A stretch of 64,000 nucleotides of DNA from Symbiotaphrina buchneri (Eukaryota > Ascomycota > Symbiotaphrinales > Symbiotaphrinaceae). The position numbers were made by a program, and so were the translations under genes. The first letter of the stretch is position 1. Every line of letters starts with the position of its first letter. The stretch spans positions 1 to 64,000 of the forward strand of contig BCIG01000009.1 in assembly GCA_001599915.1 (NCBI GenBank), read 5' to 3'. Shown in pieces: positions 10,892 to 21,275 of this stretch. The notes beneath the pieces are model-generated. The model had not been told where the DNA came from, made no database searches, and was given only the letters and a program-made list of their open reading frames with translations.

Positions 10892-12926
10892 ATGGATATA
10901 TCCAAGCTCCTGGCAGACAACAGCGTCGATTCGGACAGAAGTGATCGATCCCTCCCCATCCACCTCACCAAGGCACCTACCAGCAGTGTCCCACGATCGG
11001 ACGCAACATGGCAACCCAGCTCCAGCAAACGCCCCGCCGACCAAAGCGGGGACAGCGACTCGGGCCCCTCCTCAAACCAATACCCCTCCAGTCCCGAATG
11101 GGGTTCCTTCTCCAGCACCAGCCCGCACTCCTCAGGCTCCGAATCACAGTCCGCCGCGGCCGTGGCAGCACGCAAATCCTCGTCCTCCTCCAAAAAGGGC
11201 AGCATCTCCAGCACCGCGGCGCCAGCGGGCGAGCTGCAGTTCATCACGGTGACGGGCTCGAGCAAGGCCAATCGCCAGGACGGCGCCCGCCGGCTGATCC
11301 GCTCGCACGTCATGAAGCGCTACAAGCGCTCGCAGCGCGAGAGCGGGCGCATGCAGGAGATCGAGCGGCGGCAGGCTCCTGTGCCAGAGGAGCCGTTGAC
11401 GGCGCGCATCGTGGGACTGGATCCGTTCAGTATGCTCCCTGATGCGAGTGAGCCGTATATGCTGGACATGGTCAACTACTGTACGTGCCCTACCACCCCC
11501 TTTCCCTAGCACTGACCCTGCCTCCTGGTTCACCATTCATCATGCAGCATCCACTGACTGACGTGCTGGCAGTCGCGAAATACATCGGCCCGCGGCACGT
11601 CCCCGTCCCGCCGACAGGAGCGCAGAACCTGATCGCAACGCACTTCATGCCCGTCGTGGTAGGCAATGCAGCCGCGTACCATGCTACCATCGCTTGCTCG
11701 GCCATCTATATCCAGCTGATGAAGGGCGACTCGCCGCTGCTGACGATGCGGCAGGGCGGCCGCGGGCCGAAATTGCCCGTGTGCACTGTCCATCGCAATA
11801 TGGCGGCGAAAGCCATCAGAGAGGCGCTGGTTAATGATCCGCTGGGCGATGCGGCGGCGTCGGGGTTGGCGCTGCTGGCGGCTTTTGAGGTACGATCCTA
11901 CCCCCCACACCCTTTCGTTGTGAAGTTCGTGGCGCATGCTTGTGATGGCCGCCGGCGGATGTTGTTGCTGACATGCTGACTTGTAGACTCTCAACGGCAA
12001 CGTGACGGAATTCCATAACTGCTTCCGCGCGCTGAAGCAGCTCGTTGATCGTCGGGGCGGGATGCACACCTTGCCAGGCAACGGCCTGCTAGCTTGGTTC
12101 ATCACATGGTGAGTCCCCCGCGCCGCAACTCTCTTAAAGCGCATCCTCTAACACCCCACACAGGGTCGACGTCGTCGGCGCCGCATTGACCCTATCCAAA
12201 GCGTACTTCCCCAGCGAAAAAGCCATCACCTACCCGTCCCTGCCACCACAAGACCTATCTCCTCCCTCCTCGTCCTCCTCTTCCACCACCTCTGCGCCAG
12301 CAACAGCGCTCGCCTCACGCACCTACCGCTCCCAACCCTCCGTGATGGGCGACCAGCTCTGGTCGATCTTCCAATCCCTGCGCGCCCTCACCATCGAGAT
12401 CGAAAGTATCAAGCCGAGCGAGATCCACGCCAGCCGACTCTCATGGTTCAACTCATCCCGCTCCGCAACCGAGTACTCGCTCGTCTCCATGCACGGCAGC
12501 GAGCACCTCCCCACCACTTCCAACACCTTGGACGGCGCCAGCGAGCGCCAAGAAGCCCTGCGCCTCGCATGCCTGATCTACAGCAACACGGTCCTGCGGA
12601 CCCTCGCAGCGCACAGTTCGACCATCGTATCCCTCACCGCCGGGCTGCGGCGCACACTGGAGCAGACGGATCTGGAGGCCGCCTGGGGACCTGATAACGA
12701 GGATGTCGATTTCTTGCTGTGGGCGCTGTTTGTGGGCGGCAGTAGGACGTTTAATAAGGCGGATCGCATGTGGTATGTGGCGCAGCTGATGGTCGTGTTG
12801 GAGAGGATGAACGTGCTGAGCTGGGAGGGGGTGAGGGACATATTGAGGGGGATTTTGTGGCATGAGGGCGTCCTGGGAGAGCCGCATCGGGAGCTGTGGA
12901 GGGAGGTGGAGGAGGCGATGATGTGA
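10892..12926 (+). CDS. Fungal_trans_2-type regulator-like protein without a zinc cluster
   Basis: Four exons (10892-11480, 11573-11889, 11987-12108, 12164-12926) give 596 residues. The amino-terminal third is Ser/Pro-rich, followed by the segment FITVTGSSKANRQ..RRLIRSHVMKRYKR. That block, followed by the all-helical MLDMVNYFAKYI...region, is typical of fungal proteins of the Fungal_trans_2 class often labelled 'tachykinin family'. No Zn2Cys6 cluster is present; the basic RRLIRSHVMKRYKRSQR stretch may serve as nuclear signal or DNA contact. Introns are 92, 97 and 55 bp, all GT..AG and phase-consistent. The start at 10892 is the first ATG of the frame. It may regulate the neighbouring flavoenzymes and transporter, but that is inference; such proteins are numerous in Eurotiomycetes and mostly uncharacterised. 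Confidence 0.82.
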
Positions 12927-13256
12927 TTGAGGTGGGATATGGGATACTGGGTTGAGATTTTGCAACATTCAGGAATGGAGTTCTAAGGTCTCGATGGATG
13001 TAATTGGGGCGGCGGGTAAGTGCTTGAAGATACTCCAGGCTAGGGAGGCACCCTAGGGAGTTCAAGCAGAGTTCATGAGCGGGCGTTCCGGGCTGCACGT
13101 TTGGGTACTGGACGACAATGGGCGGCGGCATAACATCGATAGCACAGCTACACGGAAAAGGCATTCCACACGTCAATCCAGCATCACCCACTCACTCCAG
13201 CTCACCTCCCCCCTCTCTCTCCGTCTCCCTTTCCAGCTCCCCTCATCTCAACTCTC
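12927..13256. terminator. Convergent intergenic region, pyrimidine-rich
   Basis: 330 bp between two genes pointing at each other. A CT-rich tract lies at 13195-13275. It must contain both transcript ends; no canonical AATAAA was seen. Confidence 0.4.
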
Positions 13257-14540
13257 TCACTTCCCCCCCTTCGCCCTATCCCCCACCAAACTATAATTCA
13301 CTCCTCCGCCCGCGACCACCCCCGCCGCCACCGCCGTCGCCACCTGCTTGACCACTACGCCCGCATCGCCCGCGACAAACACGCCCGACACACCCACCGC
13401 CTCCTGCCACATCCCCGCAGTCCGCACCTCGCCGCTCGGCGTCAGCCCCAGGCCCAGCTTCCGCACCACGATACTATCCGCGGCGGTTGTAAGGGGTTTG
13501 TGGACTGCGAATCCGAGTCTAACTGTCTCTCCGCTTTCGAAGGACAGGATGATGCCCGGCGCGGGATCTCCGACATTCCCGTTCGCGGCCGTGTCGTTGG
13601 TGGTAGCAACAGCGGTGGTAGGCGAAGGGGCAGCTGGCGCCAGCGCAACAATCCTTCGGCTATCGATCTTGACTCCGGCTCTAGCTAGCACACCAGCTTG
13701 CGGGAGGCTGGCGATGGAGGCGCAGCCGTGCGTGAAGAGCGTGACGCGCGTGGCGAACTGCTGCGCCTGCAGAGCGAGGCCGAGGGTGGGCATGAGGATT
13801 TCGGGCGAGGGAGGGCTGGGGTCTGAGGAAGAGGAGGAAAGGGAAGAGTCGAGAAACAGTACCCCGATGTGTGCGGTGGGTGATTCTTCGTAGCCGGCGC
13901 AGAAGAGGCAGTGGATCCTGTGTCCCAAGGGATGGGGAGAGTTAGCAAACCGTGGAGGGGAAGGTCTGGATAGTTGGATGGTTGGATGGAAGAGAAGCAC
14001 AGGACACAGGGAGAGTAGAGGTAGGAGGCAACAAACGGGAGACGGACAGCGAGGTGCCCCAGCACTCTTTATACCCCTGGAGATCGGGGAAGATATCCTT
14101 GCATCCCGTCGCCAGCACGATCTTCTGCCCCATGTACACCTCGCCGCGCTCATTCACAACCACAAACATGCCGTCCTCACGCTTGCTCACGTCGCACACT
14201 GTAGCGTCGTGGATCGCCACGGTCGAGTACCGTTCCAGCAGTTCCTGGCGTGCGGCGGCGCGGTAGGATGAGGGGGTTTTATGGTCCCTGTACCACTTCC
14301 ACGGTTAGTTATCAATATACGAATGTCTTTCAGCCAGCGTGCACAGCTTGGGGTCGGGTTGGTTACGCACCATGTCGGCATCGTATGCAGGTGCGGAGCG
14401 GCCTCGTTGCGATAAATGCCGGAGTCGAAGATCAGCGCTGAGCGGCGGGCACGCGCGAGCGTGAGGCCCGCTGCTAGACCGGCGGGTCCGCCGCCGATGA
14501 TGAGGGCATCGTATATGTGAGTGGCGCTTGGGGACAACAT
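13257..14540 (-). CDS. Thioredoxin-reductase-like FAD oxidoreductase with CxxC (GliT-like class)
   Basis: Three exons (14540-14371, 14287-14048, 13917-13257) give 356 residues. The amino-terminal FAD motif is [15 protein letters not shown]; a second segment [11 protein letters not shown] and the redox pair C140-L-F-C143 in the context [10 protein letters not shown] follow; near the end GVFVAGDAG is the carboxy-terminal FAD motif. This arrangement is shared by fungal dithiol oxidases of secondary-metabolite clusters (GliT, HlmI kind) and by ferredoxin/thioredoxin-reductase-like proteins of unknown partner. The CxxC is split from the FAD part by intron 2 (130 bp). A Ser/Pro-rich insertion follows the CxxC. 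A strong TATA-like TATAAAAGG lies at 14666-14658, about 120 bp before the start. It is divergent from the AflR-type gene. No nonribosomal peptide synthetase is near, so the thiol substrate is unknown. Confidence 0.85.
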
Positions 14541-15052
14541 GCTGGTAGAGCTTTATGAAGGAATTTGGGAGAAATTGGAGGGAAGTAGCGGGAGATTCAG
14601 ACCTCTTTGGAGAAAAGAGAGAAAAGGAGAGAAGGGGACCAGAAGGGGACCAAGGGGCCTTTTATATGCATCAGAATACAAGGCAAAACCTTCAGCAAGC
14701 GCATGCATCTCGTGCAAGTCTCTTGCGATTGGAAATGATCAATCCCAGACTTTCCATTGTTATTGCCGATATCCCAAGATACCACCACCAAATAACCTTT
14801 TGTGGCTGCTCCAAAGTCGCCGTAGCAGCCAATGGTAACCGCCCGCGACACTGCCAGCAGCGAACCTTATCTACTGCTCACCATCCCCTCCAACTACTAA
14901 CCTCCCTTCCTTCCTCCCATTCCTGTCTGCCAGTCGTACGGGCATGCTATGCTAGCCAGGAGATGCAAGATGCACTACCGCGCCTCCAGCACCCATTCTC
15001 GCACGTAGCCGACTCGGCAGGCACCGGCATACACACCAGCTGCAGCACGGCC
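14541..15052. promoter_or_regulatory. Shared divergent promoter of flavoprotein and AflR-type regulator
   Basis: 512 bp between two start codons on opposite strands. It holds the TATA-like box of the flavoprotein at 14658-14666 (minus strand). No perfect TCGN5CGA AflR half-site pair was found by eye. Co-regulation of the two genes is plausible from layout only. Confidence 0.5.
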
Positions 15053-16021
15053 ATGTCCACCATCACCCGCATCCCCCCGCCCACAGCAGCAGCCATCCTG
15101 CACAGCGCATGCGACCAATGCCGCGCGGCCAAGAGCCGGTGCAGCAGCGAGCGGGCGGGATGCGCATACTGCGTTGCCCACCGGCTGAAGTGTGAGTACA
15201 CTGCCCGCAGCAAGATGGGCCGGCCGGCCCGGAGATCGTCTGGGGCGAAATGTGCGCCACCGTTATATCGGGGTGCTGAGGTCCGGCTTGCTGAGGTTGA
15301 GCCGCGGCTTGGGGGAAGGGGTGAGAGGTTGCCGTCGTGGTTGGATGCGGAGAGGGTGCCGGCGCTGTTATTGCGGCATCGGATTGGGATCTCGAAGCCG
15401 CTGCTGAGGGAGATGCTGTCCGGGGGTGAAGATGGCGTGGCGGGGGGTTTTGGACATGAGGAGAAGACACTGAGCAGCGATACGATGCCGGATAATGGAG
15501 ACAATTATAAGAACTGGTCTTTATTCGAGCGGGCGGGTAATGGTGATGAAGCAGCTCTCGTCGAGCATCTTTGCGCGCTGCAGGAGCTGGGAGGTGGCCT
15601 GGCATGTAAAGCTTCCCTGCCGGAGGTCGTGCTTGAAACGGCCTCGAGCGCGGTGCGGACTAGCCTGCGGTTACTTGCAAACCCGGCTGCAAGGGCGGAG
15701 GATGCGTGCTTGTTGCTGTTTCTAGCTATGGTCGATAGGTTGACGACCGTGTATGAGGAGCTAGTCACGGAAACATCGATGCGTGGCCAGTACGTGGAGG
15801 CGACGTCGTCGTCGGGGCTGAGAGCATCAGACGTGAGGAGGAGTGTGGGAGAGGGCAGGATGGTATTGCTCAAGCTCCGGGAGGTGATCAGGGATAAGCT
15901 TGTGGCGCATGAGCAGTGTCGAAGGATCTTTGCGGTTTTGGAGAGCAGGTTTGCCCGAGTTGAAGCAATGATTTCTTCGAAAAATGAACTAGGCTCGAGA
16001 GTGAGAGATTTTATGCATTGA
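15053..16021 (+). CDS. AflR-type Zn2Cys6 transcription factor
   Basis: A single exon of 322 residues. The zinc cluster is at the amino terminus: Cys20, 23, 30, 37, 40 and 47 with spacing C-x2-C-x6-C-x6-C-x2-C-x6-C (ACDQCRAAKSRC..). It is followed by the linker SKMGRPARRS, the MGRP tail being typical of AflR-like regulators. The remainder is helical and fits the short AflR carboxy-terminal domain. Length is typical of cluster-specific regulators, shorter than general Zn2Cys6 factors with a fungal_trans domain. The frame is open far upstream (to 14555), but ATG 15053 stands right before the domain; the alternatives at 14555 and 14964 are less likely. It probably controls the divergent flavoprotein and perhaps the MFS gene and monooxygenase. 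Confidence 0.85.
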   Translation: MSTITRIPPPTAAAILHSACDQCRAAKSRCSSERAGCAYCVAHRLKCEYTARSKMGRPARRSSGAKCAPPLYRGAEVRLAEVEPRLGGRGERLPSWLDAERVPALLLRHRIGISKPLLREMLSGGEDGVAGGFGHEEKTLSSDTMPDNGDNYKNWSLFERAGNGDEAALVEHLCALQELGGGLACKASLPEVVLETASSAVRTSLRLLANPAARAEDACLLLFLAMVDRLTTVYEELVTETSMRGQYVEATSSSGLRASDVRRSVGEGRMVLLKLREVIRDKLVAHEQCRRIFAVLESRFARVEAMISSKNELGSRVRDFMH

Positions 16022-16124
16022 AGAAGAGGCGGGATATATTTTCCGCCACAGCTCTGCGTTTACTCTATCCATTGCTACATTCCATTTCACGTTTCTCATG
16101 CGATATACCCGTCGAAGCGGCAGT

Positions 16125-18055
16125 CTAAGCCAACTCCTGCACCGGTCCGCTTAACTGCATCTTCAGCATCGCAAAGAGATCATGCTCGGACCACCACCGC
16201 CTAAGACGCTTCCCAAAGACATACACCGGCAGGGTCATTACACACAGGGCCAAACTCGTGCCACCAAAGACATACATGATTTGGCGGGGCCCGTCGCTCT
16301 CGACCCAGGGGTTGGCGAAGTTGGACAGGCCGTAGAACATGAAGTTCTTGAAGAGCATGTTCATGATGAACATCTCGCTGCTGAGGCTGCGGAATGCGTC
16401 GAGCCCGTACGAGATGGTGCTGAAGATGCCGATCAGAACCCCCCACATCATCACACCCTGTAGGAACGCGCATAGGATGCCGGGCGCCCCGACCGCCATC
16501 GTGTACCCGAATAGAAACATCCCCACTCCGCACCCCACGGAGGCGAGCGTCATGAAGACGAGCCGGAATTCGGGTTCGCTGTAGGACGGTTAGTAGGTGA
16601 AGTGGGTATGTCAAGGGGCGGTTGGTGAAGACATACTAGACGCCGTTATTCCGCCTCGTCATCCACTTGATGACCGGATCACTCGCCACGGCCGTGAAGA
16701 TGCTGCCGAGCATGCCGCCGATGAAGGGACCAGCACCCAGGTATCCCACCTGCGCGGCATTGTAGTTCCACGGCGGCTCGGCGAAGATGCCCGAGATGAT
16801 GATCGACGAGCCCACATACCAACTATTCAACAAGCCAGACGCAATGACCGCATAACACGCCGCCGGGTTCAGCAGCGTCAGGAACGGGCCGCCCAAGTCC
16901 TTCAGAATCCAGTCGCCGTGGTACTTGCCAGTGAAGACCGCGAGCTCTTGCACGAACGTCTTCCTCGACGGCACGTCGCTGACGACGACATGCTCTTTCG
17001 TGCCCGCGCCCGCGCCCGCGCCCGCTCCGGCCTCGCCCAGCTCTACGTCACCACCGTGGCCGTGGTGACGAGCAGCGTCCTCGATCTGCGCCAGCTCCTG
17101 AAATTTCTCGTCGCGCGCCATATCCGTATCGTAGCGGGCATCACGGATATACGTGCTCTCGGGGCAGAAGAGGAACATTAGGACAAACTGCAGGACGAGG
17201 AAGATCTGGAACAGATGAAATAGCCAGAGCCAGCCCAGGCTCTGGAAGACCTGGCCGCAGATGATGGAGCTCAGGCTGCTGGCGGCGTTGAGCACGAAGT
17301 TGATGATCGCGATCCGCAGCCCGCGCTGGTGCACAAAGTACATGTCGCCCACGGCCGCGACGATCAGTGACTCGAATGCGCTTGTTGAGAAGCCCTGCAC
17401 AATCCGAGCTGCTAATAGGTATTTGTAGCTGATCTTGGCTTCGCCGATAGCGGTGCCGATGATGTCAAATAATGTGCTCGCGAGGAAGACCGGCCGTTTG
17501 CCGTATTTCCGCGACAGCGCGCAGATGAATGGCCCTGAGCAGCCGGCGGCCAGCAGGTTGTAGCCCGACACGAGGACGACGGGTGGAAGCGCCATGCCGA
17601 GCTCTGCGGCGATGGGTGTGTACGAAGCATTGAGGAGCGGGCCCTGGAGAAAAGCAAGCATCAGCACACACTTTTTGTCGGAAGACGCCGGGCATTACGT
17701 ACGTTGGTCCCAGCATTCAACATAGCACCCAGGCACAAGATCCCGATGATGAGTTCCTTCTTCCACATGGGCCAGTTGAGCGGGTCGTTCGGGTCCTCGC
17801 TGGGCTGCGGCGTTAGCACGATGTGTGCGTCGCTGCCGGCGCCATGTTTCAGCCCATGCGTGATCGCCTCGGAGTGTGCGGCTTCATCGCTCAGCAACAC
17901 CGTCCCGGGCACGTGTGTGATTTTCTTGTCTAGACCATCATTAGCACCTGCTTACTCCCATCTCCTCCCGGCCCCTGTTCGCGTAGCTCGACGATTGCAG
18001 TGAGAGGAAAAGGGGCGGAACGATGTAACATACCTTCAAGCACGCCCAAACCCAT
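16125..18055 (-). CDS. MFS transporter, DHA1-like, 12 helices
   Basis: Four exons (18055-18034, 17929-17703, 17643-16637, 16578-16125) give 569 residues. The first exon is only 22 nt (MGLGVLE), as in many fungal members (MGLGVLEDKKITHVPGT). The motif DPNDPLNWPMWKK precedes helix 1, the A-motif region is SRKYGKRP, and CPESTYI marks the start of the central loop. The loop carries a Gly-Ala run encoded by a GCCCGC repeat at 17002-17026. Carboxy-terminal signature NNGVYEPEFRL is formed across the last intron. Such pumps export drugs, polyamines or fungal metabolites with proton antiport in the plasma membrane. TATA-like TATATAAG lies at 18238-18231. Next to an AflR-type regulator it may export a cluster product. 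Specificity cannot be read. Confidence 0.9.
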
Positions 18056-19502
18056 CGTCTCTAATTCCAAGCGAACAACAGACAAGATCCTGATCCAATC
18101 AGACGTACAGACCGTACGGGAGTGGTGTGGCAGGCGGATGGAGCGATGTTACTTTACACGGCACGTCCAGCAGAGACCCCGCTTTTCACATCCCAGGACG
18201 AGAATCCTGGCTCCACCCATTCCCGCATCCCTTATATACCTAACTCCCTGCACCGGCTAAAGCGGGCCCACATCACAGTCCCCAAACAAGTGGATACCCT
18301 CCCCAAACTGTCCGTGGGCCAGAGTGGGGATTCCCCGTGGGCCGCGGGCTCCACAGCCGCCCTAAACGCTGTGCCTTGCACTCAACCCCAACAAACGATA
18401 TTAGCCAAGACTGCAAATGAGTCAATGAATAGGATGTGATTGGTGAGCATGCCCGATTGATGTGACGCGTGGCTGACGGCTAAAGGCTTGGATGGTGGAG
18501 CTTGCTCGTTTGGGCGGTGGAGAACGCCCGTGGGGATTCCCCGAGTTCTTGTTCGGGTTCGGATAGCCATGGTCCCGGCGAACCGACTCAAGACAGACTA
18601 GGAGAATGCCCAGGGCTTGAAGGAGCCGGTCCTTGTGCAGTAGCTGATGACGAAGGTGGACTCGGTACGTGCGACGCCGCATAATAATGTGATTATATGA
18701 AGAGAGAATCAGAAGCTGGGAGAGCAGCTAGAGCATGACAGGAAATGACAAGAATACTACTGACTGCCACATGGATGTGTCACAATTGTACCGTGTTTCA
18801 GCCACTGCCAGCAGTAGCAGTCCCAGGGGTGCCATATATTGCTATGCTCGTGACTTATATGTTCGTCCGCCGGCGTATGGTCCTCCGGCCCGAAGCGCGC
18901 ATCGAGCTGCTGCATCGTATCAAGGGCACCTTCTCTGGCAATGATTCTGCTGGCGGTGGTGCACTGGTGGGTACACTGCATAGTAAATCAGTGCTCATGG
19001 CTGATTTGGTGATCATTTTGCCGTGCTGGTTGGATATGGTGCTGTATGCCACCACTGGACGCACACATAGATGAACGTCAGAACGAGGGATATTATATTC
19101 GAGAGAAACCGAAAGGGACGCTGCGGCATGGTTTAAGCGACGAGCCCCCGTTGTCTCGCATTAGGTGCATCTTCTGGAGCCGGAGCCAGGCCAGAGGTCT
19201 TCCGATTCTTCCCTGTGACAGTCGGCTGGCAAACATTTAAGTCTGTATTCGGTGTAACGTTCTAGATGTAAGTTCCCCGGCTCCGGGTGCCTCCCTGGAC
19301 CTCTATAACCGATAATCTATCTATATTAACCTTCCAGAACTGCACCATACAACCACACGCCCGAGCTGACCACGGGCCCTTAATGGCCTATACTTACACC
19401 GCAGCGATGCATATGCACAAGAACCTGTACCCATCCTACCAAACTCCAAGCTCTCAGCACTCCGTTATCACACATCTTCTCCCCTCCAACTCATCCACGC
19501 CC
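18056..19502. other. Intergenic, promoter of MFS gene and 3' side of next gene
   Basis: 1.45 kb without a recognisable gene. Frames here lack ATG context or family features. The MFS TATA-like box is at 18231-18238. Confidence 0.5.
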
Positions 19503-20623
19503 TCAACTGGGCCTCTTACAAAGCGCCCAGCTACTAAACTCGATCTCCCGATGCATGTCCGTGATATGGGGCAAATCCGGGAGCGGGATCTCCAGATGGG
19601 CCTTCGCAAAAATGGTATCATACGGATGAATATCCATATCCCAGTAACGGCCGGGGAACCAAAGATTCGGGTGGCCGCAGGTATGAACGTCATACGCCTT
19701 GGTCTGAGCCGCCGTCATCAGCGTCTTAGTCTCGAACCCGGCCCCCCAGATGCGGTCCGCCAGGTGGATCTCGGCGTCGACGGCCGACGCCATGTCTTCG
19801 AAGCAGATCCCGATTAGTGGGAAGATGGTCTCTACGCCGGTCCGGTCGACTGCGAGAAGCATGGATTGTACGTGCGGGTTCGGGATGCAGTTGTAGGTCA
19901 TGCCCACCATCTGGGAGCGTCAGCAAGAGAAGCTCCCTCTCCAGTCACTGGGGGCAGGAGAAGTGCCCACCGCGAGACGGCAGGGGCGGCGACTCACCTT
20001 GACGGTTTCACTCAGGTGTTCCAGATACGCATCACTCCAGCAGCGCTGGGCCCAGGAGGGCATGAAGGGCCCACGGATGGAGGCATTCATAATAATGAAC
20101 TTCTCATATTTCCTGATGAGCGCGCCGCCATCACGGGCGAGGATCTCGCCTGCGCCGCCGAGGTCCATGCATTTGTTCTCGCGCCGCACGACATGGATGT
20201 TGGGCGCATCTTTTGGAAGAAGCGTGTCCAGGTCTGTCTCGCCGTTCAGGATGAAGATCCAGTCCGCGCCCCCGTGGAGTCCGTATTGGATGAAGAATTC
20301 GGCGTTGGTCCGCGCGTTCGGTGTTTCGTAGTAGGAGTAGATGACTAGGGGGACGGGGTTGTGGGAGGAGGAGGAGAGTCGGAAGGGAAGGTGGAGGTCA
20401 GAGGGTTTTATGGTGGAGAAGAGCTGGGAGATGTTAGATTGACGGTCTTTTGACACGCATTCTCCTTGTTTCTTGGGATATGCTGCTGGCGCTCCCAGAG
20501 TCGCTCGGAGAGGAGGAGAATGGGACTGACCTCAGGAAAGAGCTGCAAGAGCGTAACCAGCGAGACGATCAATGCGCCGATTACAGCGGCAATCGTCGCC
20601 TTCGAAGAGCGATACAGCACCAT
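19503..20623 (-). CDS. Type II membrane protein, glycosyltransferase-like
   Basis: Three exons (20623-20531, 20423-19998, 19910-19503) give 308 residues. A short cytosolic end is followed by a single hydrophobic segment (about residues 8-27, TIAAVIGALIVSLVTLLQLF), then a lumenal domain. Motifs: PLVIYSYYETPNARTNAEFF, GADWIFILNGE, HVVRRENKCMDLGG and the conserved MNASIRGPFMP. A last part contains VGMTYNC and AEIHLADRIW. The family of such proteins occurs across fungi and protists and resembles glycosyltransferase-fold enzymes, with the NxSxRGP block probably in the donor site; I cannot name a CAZy family. Introns of 107 and 87 bp are phase 0. Location is probably Golgi. It may glycosylate a product of the adjacent set or act in cell-surface glycan building. 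Confidence 0.7.
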
Positions 20624-21275
20624 CTTGGCCTCGCTCTGCTTCTACATCAAGTCACAAGTGGTAGTGAAACGAACGCGCCCGAGCAGCTGCAGCGCAAGAT
20701 AATGAACACATGCTGATGGAGAGAACACGCTTGCAGTAATAAAAAGAGCCAAATCATCCCATAAAAAGTCAAAGATCGTATAAAGCCGCGCGTATGGAAC
20801 GTAGGGAGAGCGCTGAGTGTACTGAGGACGGCCCCTTGCAGCAGTGTGGGTACAGTCCCGAGACCGACTTGGCTGCATGCGGCGAGATCACTGGCAGCAA
20901 GGTTAGTGCTAAAGGATCTTAGGGGCAGATTAGGGGCAGATTAACGGCCCTATGATCGATCCCCTGTTAAAAACTCCGACTATATCTTCGTATTCGAGCG
21001 CGAATCAGGCGCAAGCTTGAAAATAAGAAAGGTTAAATACAAACTTATCTGGTGGAGACGGGGAGAAGACGGGGCTCGAAGCTTGAAAATGAGTTGCTTC
21101 TCGGCGCGCTCATTTGGCGCCATTGGTATCATTTATGCATGACGCGAAAAAGATTCAAGAAGCTTGATCTAGCCATACCGCTTCGAGATGATAGTCTGCT
21201 TAAAAGGCACATAAGAATTGACGACCCACTCTTCTCATTCGCCTCCACTCAATCGTCCCCTCGTATCCCTCCATA
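20624..21275. other. Intergenic, nothing recognised
   Basis: 650 bp with the promoter of the membrane protein and the 3' side of the RNA-end gene. A partly repeated AAGCTTGAAAAT lies near 21014 and 21080. Confidence 0.45.

Noticed and set aside
14555-15052. Longer AflR-type protein starting at 14555
   Set aside because: The extra 166 residues overlap the promoter of the divergent gene and have no family features; ATG 15053 precedes the zinc cluster at the usual distance.
16597-17181. Plus-strand frame of 194 codons, Arg/His/Asp-rich
   Set aside because: Mirror frame of the MFS gene.
19287-19817. Plus-strand frame of 176 codons
   Set aside because: Antisense to exon 3 of the glycosyltransferase-like gene, whose motifs and splice sites are convincing.
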